Shown piece by piece: positions 23,630 through 26,145 of a DNA stretch of 26,145 bases. Below the pieces are notes generated by a model. It was given only the letters and a program-made list of their open reading frames with translations, was not told where the DNA came from and did no database searches. A program made the translations under genes and the position numbers. Position 1 is the first letter of the stretch, and the number at the start of each line of letters is the position of its first letter. Source of the stretch: an uncultured Phascolarctobacterium sp. (lineage in GTDB: Bacteria > Bacillota > Negativicutes > Acidaminococcales > Acidaminococcaceae); contig NZ_CAAGLX010000016.1 of the NCBI RefSeq assembly GCF_900770955.1, positions 1 to 26,145 on the forward strand. Direction: 5' to 3'.

Positions 23630-23753
23630 TGCCGATACACTCCAGGCAAATTGTCGCTGCCTTGCGCCAGACGGCAAGATATTCTTTGTTGCAGATACCA
23701 TACGTCAGCATGGCGGCAGCGCTAAGAAGGATTAAAATACGTGTTGTTTTCAT
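23622..23753 (-). CDS. Small CXXC membrane protein, CD1871A family
   Basis: A 43-residue gene shorter than usual calling cutoffs. The minus strand reads MKTTRILILLSAAAMLTYG, then a CNKEYLAVWRKAAT linker and the ending ICLECIGIG. It has one hydrophobic segment (about residues 5-20) and a CXXC pair at residues 36-39. The ICLECIGIG ending is, from memory, the signature of the CD1871A family of CXXC-containing small proteins, often found next to 4Fe-4S membrane proteins and thioredoxin-like genes. The AGGAGG ribosome binding site sits a normal distance from the ATG. Its stop overlaps the TTG start of the 4Fe-4S gene by 8 bases. The function is unknown, and a membrane-bound thiol or metal relay partner is a plausible guess. 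Confidence 0.82.
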   Translation of the reverse strand: MKTTRILILLSAAAMLTYGICNKEYLAVWRKAATICLECIGIG

Positions 23754-23782
23754 AGCAGACCTCCTATATAATTTCTAAGAAC

Positions 23783-23791
23783 ATTCTAGCA
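23783..23791 (-). promoter_or_regulatory. Extended -10 promoter of the CXXC/4Fe-4S/thioredoxin operon
   Basis: On the minus strand this reads TGCTAGAAT, an extended -10. No clear -35 is visible. It is about 30 bases before the small gene's ATG. Confidence 0.55.
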
Positions 23792-24018
23792 TATACAGGG
23801 AATTTTTACTATGAATGCATGACTATATGTTATTGATGTTGAGTAGCAAATAGCAAAAAATAATATTAAATTATTTCTATCCGTAGAATGAAGATGCTTT
23901 TCCGATATGCTTTATATTACCGAGAATGCAGCGACAGACCAGTAAGTAAAACAGATAATGCAATAGAAGAATATTGTTCAGCAAATAGTCTCTGTGAATG
24001 ATTGACTTAAAAAAATCC

Positions 24019-24047
24019 TTGCAAAATAAGCGAAAACAAGGTAAAAT
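24019..24047 (+). promoter_or_regulatory. SCIFF operon promoter
   Basis: TTGCAA at 24019-24024, a 17-bp spacer and TAAAAT at 24042-24047. It precedes the SCIFF ribosome binding site GGAGG at 24072-24076. Confidence 0.65.
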
Positions 24048-24084
24048 AAAACAAGTAATAATATATTTTTTGGAGGTAATCGTT

Positions 24085-24231
24085 ATGCGTAAACACATCA
24101 AAACTGTTAATAAAGCAATGCTGAACAAAACTCTGCGTACCGGTGGCTGCGGCGAGTGCCCTGCTTCCTGCCAATCCGCTTGCAAAACTTCCTGCACCGT
24201 TGGCAACCAGGTTTGCGAACACTGCAAATAA
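24085..24231 (+). CDS. scfA: Six-cysteine (SCIFF) ranthipeptide precursor
   Basis: 48 residues. The leader RKHIKTVNKAMLNKTLRT is followed by the cysteine-rich core with CGECPASCQSACKTSCTVGNQ, the near-invariant SCIFF block. Cysteines fall at 22, 25, 29, 33, 37, 44 and 47. The first six match the known six-cysteine pattern and Cys47 is extra (CEHCK tail). SCIFF peptides are made in clostridia and relatives and are matured by a radical SAM enzyme that forms a thioether between a cysteine and a threonine. Their role is not settled; a part in quorum sensing or growth control has been suggested. The ATG follows GGAGG. A longer in-frame start at 23998 lies upstream of the promoter and is rejected. 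Confidence 0.95.
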   Translation: MRKHIKTVNKAMLNKTLRTGGCGECPASCQSACKTSCTVGNQVCEHCK

Positions 24232-24246
24232 TATCTGAGCTTAATG

Positions 24247-24277
24247 CAGCTCCCTGTCTGGTGCAGGGGGCTGTTTT
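24247..24277 (+). terminator. Attenuator between the SCIFF peptide and its maturase
   Basis: CAGCTCCCTG at 24247-24256 pairs with CAGGGGGCTG at 24264-24273 (one T-G wobble), with only TTTT behind it. A partial terminator here would let much more peptide than maturase mRNA be made, as is usual for RiPP precursors. Confidence 0.7.
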
Positions 24278-24309
24278 ACTATCTATGCAAAAAAGAAAGG
24301 TTGGAAGAC

Positions 24310-25707
24310 ATGCTGATACATAAAATGCGTCTTGATGATAACATGGCTGTGCTGGATATCAACAGCGGTGCCGTTCATCTTGTAGACGATGTTATTTACG
24401 ATTTACTCGATTATTATAACGGCAGCAATGATGCTGAGGCTATGGCCGCTTTGAAGGATAAATACAGCGAAGAGGATCTGCGCGATGCATTGGAAGAAAT
24501 GCACGGTCTGCAGGACGAAGGTCTGCTTTTCAGTCCTTCCTTTGACGTGCCGCCGACCTTTGCCGAAAAACCGATTGTTAAATCTCTGTGCCTGCTCGTA
24601 ACCCATGACTGCAATCTGCGCTGCGGTTACTGCTTTGCCGATACAGGTTCCTTTGGCGGCTGTCGTCAGCTCATGAGCAAGGAAACTGCAGAAAAGGCTA
24701 TCGAGTTTGCTATTGAAGGCAGCAAGAAGCGCCATAACCTGGAGCTGGATATGTTTGGCGGCGAACCGCTGATGAACTGGCCTGTTGTTGTGCATATCAC
24801 CGAATATGTACGCCGTCGTGAAAAAGAAACCGGCAAGAATATCAAGCTGACGCTGACTACTAACGGTACTCTTTTAAATGATGATAATATTAAATTCCTT
24901 AACGACAACCGGGTAATGCTGGTCCTGAGCCTGGATGGCAAGAAGGAAACTCATGACGCTATGCGTCCGTTCCCGAATAAAGCCGGCAGCTATGATGCAG
25001 CAGTGCGTGGCTTCAAGAAGGTAATCGACAGCCGCGAGGGTAAAAACTACTATCTGCGCGGCACCTATACCCATTTCAGCACCCACTTCTGTGAGGATGT
25101 ACTGGATATGACCAAGGTGGGCAAGGAAATTTCCGTAGAGCCTGTAGTAGGTATTGATGAACCTTGGGTATTGACCGAGGATGATTTGCCGGTTATTTTC
25201 GATGAATACGATAAGCTGGCGCGCGCATATCTTGGACGTCGCCGTGAAGGGAATCCTTTTGACTTCTTCCATTTCAATGTAGCACTTGATAACGGTCCGT
25301 GCGTAGCTAAGCGTCTTGCAGGCTGTGGTGCCGGTCATGAATACTATTGCATTACTGCTGATGGTGATATTTATCCGTGCCATCAGTTTGTTGGCCGTGA
25401 ACAATATAAGATGGGTACGCTGGATACCGGTATTGTTACACCGGAGATGGTGCAGAAGTTCCGTCATACCCATGTTCTGACAAAGCCGGAGTGCAGCAAA
25501 TGCTGGGCACGCTTCTTCTGCAGCGGCGGCTGCCATGCCAATGCAGATTTGATTAACGGCGATATTACCAAGCCTTATGAGTATGGCTGTCGCCTGCAAA
25601 AGAAACGTCTGGAGAATGCTATCATTGTTCAGGCTGTTTTGTCTGCAGAAGCACAGGAAGGTGAGGACCTGCGTCCGCATATCAATAATTTCACTTACGA
25701 AAAATAA
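24310..25707 (+). CDS. scfB: SCIFF maturase, SPASM-domain radical SAM enzyme
   Basis: 465 residues. Residues about 1-80 (MLIHKMRLDDNMAVLDINSG, then acidic helices) resemble the RiPP recognition element that binds the leader. The radical SAM core has Cys101, Cys105 and Cys108 in THDCNLRCGYCF and the MFGGEPLMNW SAM-binding motif. The C-terminal SPASM domain holds the cysteines of auxiliary 4Fe-4S clusters: CGAGHEYYCITADGDIYPC, then CSKCWARFFCSGGC and a late cysteine in YGCRLQKKRLE. The enzyme installs thioether crosslinks in the neighbouring SCIFF peptide. An ATG at 24244 lies within the attenuator hairpin, and the ATG at 24310 follows GGAAG, so the latter is the start. The gene follows the peptide gene in one transcript. 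Confidence 0.95.
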   Translation: MLIHKMRLDDNMAVLDINSGAVHLVDDVIYDLLDYYNGSNDAEAMAALKDKYSEEDLRDALEEMHGLQDEGLLFSPSFDVPPTFAEKPIVKSLCLLVTHDCNLRCGYCFADTGSFGGCRQLMSKETAEKAIEFAIEGSKKRHNLELDMFGGEPLMNWPVVVHITEYVRRREKETGKNIKLTLTTNGTLLNDDNIKFLNDNRVMLVLSLDGKKETHDAMRPFPNKAGSYDAAVRGFKKVIDSREGKNYYLRGTYTHFSTHFCEDVLDMTKVGKEISVEPVVGIDEPWVLTEDDLPVIFDEYDKLARAYLGRRREGNPFDFFHFNVALDNGPCVAKRLAGCGAGHEYYCITADGDIYPCHQFVGREQYKMGTLDTGIVTPEMVQKFRHTHVLTKPECSKCWARFFCSGGCHANADLINGDITKPYEYGCRLQKKRLENAIIVQAVLSAEAQEGEDLRPHINNFTYEK

Positions 25708-25721
25708 TAGCCTATTATTCG

Positions 25722-25752
25722 TGCGCTCTGCTTTCGCAGAGCGCATTTTTTT
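25722..25752 (+). terminator. Rho-independent terminator after the SCIFF maturase
   Basis: Perfect 10-bp stem TGCGCTCTGC with GCAGAGCGCA, a TTTC loop and seven T residues. Confidence 0.93.
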
Positions 25753-26013
25753 AATTTTATTCGTCCGATTGTGCAAAATGCAGCGGAGAAATGAGAAAGA
25801 AATCTGCACTGGAGAAATAAAAAAATCCGGAAATTTTTTCGGTAAAACGTGAATTTTTTATGCGGATTTTACCGTTTTTCGGTAGAAAATCTAACTTTTT
25901 TTGAGATTTTTTGAAGAAATTTTGAGGCTGATAAAAGCGATGAACAAGCATAGTTGCTTTTCCACGAGTCCTAGTGTTTCATGAAAAATGTTAAAAAAGT
26001 AACAAAAAAGGTG
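25753..26013. other. AT-rich intergenic region before the rRNA-type promoter
   Basis: About 260 bases without an open frame supported by a ribosome binding site. It contains overlapping inverted repeats at 25822-25910 and A/T-rich DNA just before the -35 box that could act as an UP element. I recognise no known RNA. Confidence 0.55.
25822..25910. repeat. Overlapping inverted repeats with alternative pairings
   Basis: AAAATCCG at 25822-25829 can pair with CGGATTTT at 25863-25870. CGGTAAAA at 25840-25847 can pair with TTTTACCG at 25867-25874, which uses some of the same bases. TTTTACCG can instead pair with the following CGGTAGAAAA at 25880-25889. A further hairpin pairs AAAATCT at 25886-25892 with AGATTTT at 25904-25910, followed by TTT. 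Confidence 0.5.
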
Positions 26014-26042
26014 TTGACATAATGCGGGTCACATGGTATTAT
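26014..26042 (+). promoter_or_regulatory. Strong promoter, probably of an rRNA operon
   Basis: TTGACA at 26014-26019, a 17-bp spacer and TATTAT at 26037-26042, with TGG directly before the -10. It is preceded by A/T-rich DNA. This is the strongest -35/-10 pair in the window. Confidence 0.85.
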
Positions 26043-26145
26043 ATACAAGTCGACGCGATACGGCAACAAAACAAAAGCCAAAATCGCTAGGCACTGAACC
26101 TTGAAAACTGAACATAAACCTAGAAAAAAGCGAATGTGCGGGTCG
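26043..26145 (+). other. Probable rRNA operon leader (partial, runs off the window)
   Basis: The sequence contains CTGAACCTTGAAAACTGAACA-like DNA at about 26095-26114. It resembles the boxA antitermination region found ahead of, or between, rRNA genes in Firmicutes. No rRNA sequence is reached before the window ends, so this call rests on the leader motif and the strong promoter alone. A tRNA operon is the alternative. Confidence 0.55.

Larger units (their letters stand above)
23754..24084. other. Divergent intergenic region
   Basis: 331 bases between the redox operon (minus) and the SCIFF gene (plus). It holds the ribosome binding site and promoter of the minus operon near 23755-23791, the SCIFF promoter at 24019-24047 and AT-rich DNA between them. 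I saw no open frame with a ribosome binding site, no terminator and no strong repeat. Confidence 0.6.

Noticed and set aside
23877..24227. Minus-strand open frame over the SCIFF gene
   Set aside because: It is opposite the SCIFF precursor, whose family match is clear, and has no family features of its own.
24244..24309. Longer start for the SCIFF maturase
   Set aside because: The first 22 codons cover the attenuator hairpin, and the normal maturase N-terminus begins at 24310.

Overview
The window looks like chromosomal core DNA from a diderm Firmicute of the class Negativicutes. An Acidaminococcaceae member such as Phascolarctobacterium is my best guess, from overall impression and not from a database match. 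The housekeeping genes, strong AGGAGG-type ribosome binding sites, CIRCE operator, WhiA/YvcK/RapZ cluster and SCIFF ranthipeptide pair are Firmicute-like. An AMIN-domain N-acetylmuramoyl-L-alanine amidase with a long basic linker fits a cell with an outer membrane. I see no phage genes, transposase, tRNA gene or CRISPR array.

Layout, left to right. Positions 1-3421: a terminator from something to the left, then a promoter driving a GltS-like carrier and a cytoplasmic gamma-glutamyltransferase-like enzyme. Positions 3581-5505: acpS and nnr, overlapping by 4 bp. Positions 5525-7493: a cell-wall amidase and a GerMN lipoprotein. Positions 7555-10168: tsaE-tsaB-rimI-tsaD, overlapping genes for t6A tRNA modification plus an N-acetyltransferase. 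Positions 10169-10336: a cluster of eight DnaA-box-like 9-mers. Positions 10337-12305: a soluble HisKA_2 histidine kinase and an ANTAR response regulator (PdtaS/PdtaR type). Positions 12340-14684: a 21-bp periodic repeat, then the HrcA/CIRCE-controlled groES-groEL operon. Positions 14757-16008: a chromate-transporter half-gene pair.

Positions 16020-17212: bioB under what look like two tandem BirA operators. Positions 17225-17328: a 52-bp tandem repeat. Positions 17358-21519: rapZ-yvcK-whiA and a membrane-anchored polysaccharide deacetylase. Positions 21529-22227: bioY with its own BirA operator and a perfect TGTGA-N6-TCACA palindrome. On the minus strand at 22233-23791 is a three-gene redox operon: a 43-aa CXXC protein (CD1871A family), a NapH/YccM-like 4Fe-4S membrane protein and a TlpA-like thioredoxin lipoprotein. 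Positions 24019-25752: the SCIFF precursor peptide and its radical SAM maturase, separated by an attenuator. Positions 25753-26145: AT-rich DNA with competing inverted repeats, then a strong promoter and what looks like the leader of a ribosomal RNA operon that starts to the right.

The most interesting points are the DnaA-box cluster next to tsaD, the shared biotin-regulon architecture of bioB and bioY, the small CXXC gene heading the redox operon, a SCIFF peptide with seven cysteines instead of six, and the phased 21-bp repeat upstream of groESL. Several starts (546, 5610, 19681, 23629) are set by a ribosome binding site in front of a TTG codon, so automated starts in this genome may be wrong.
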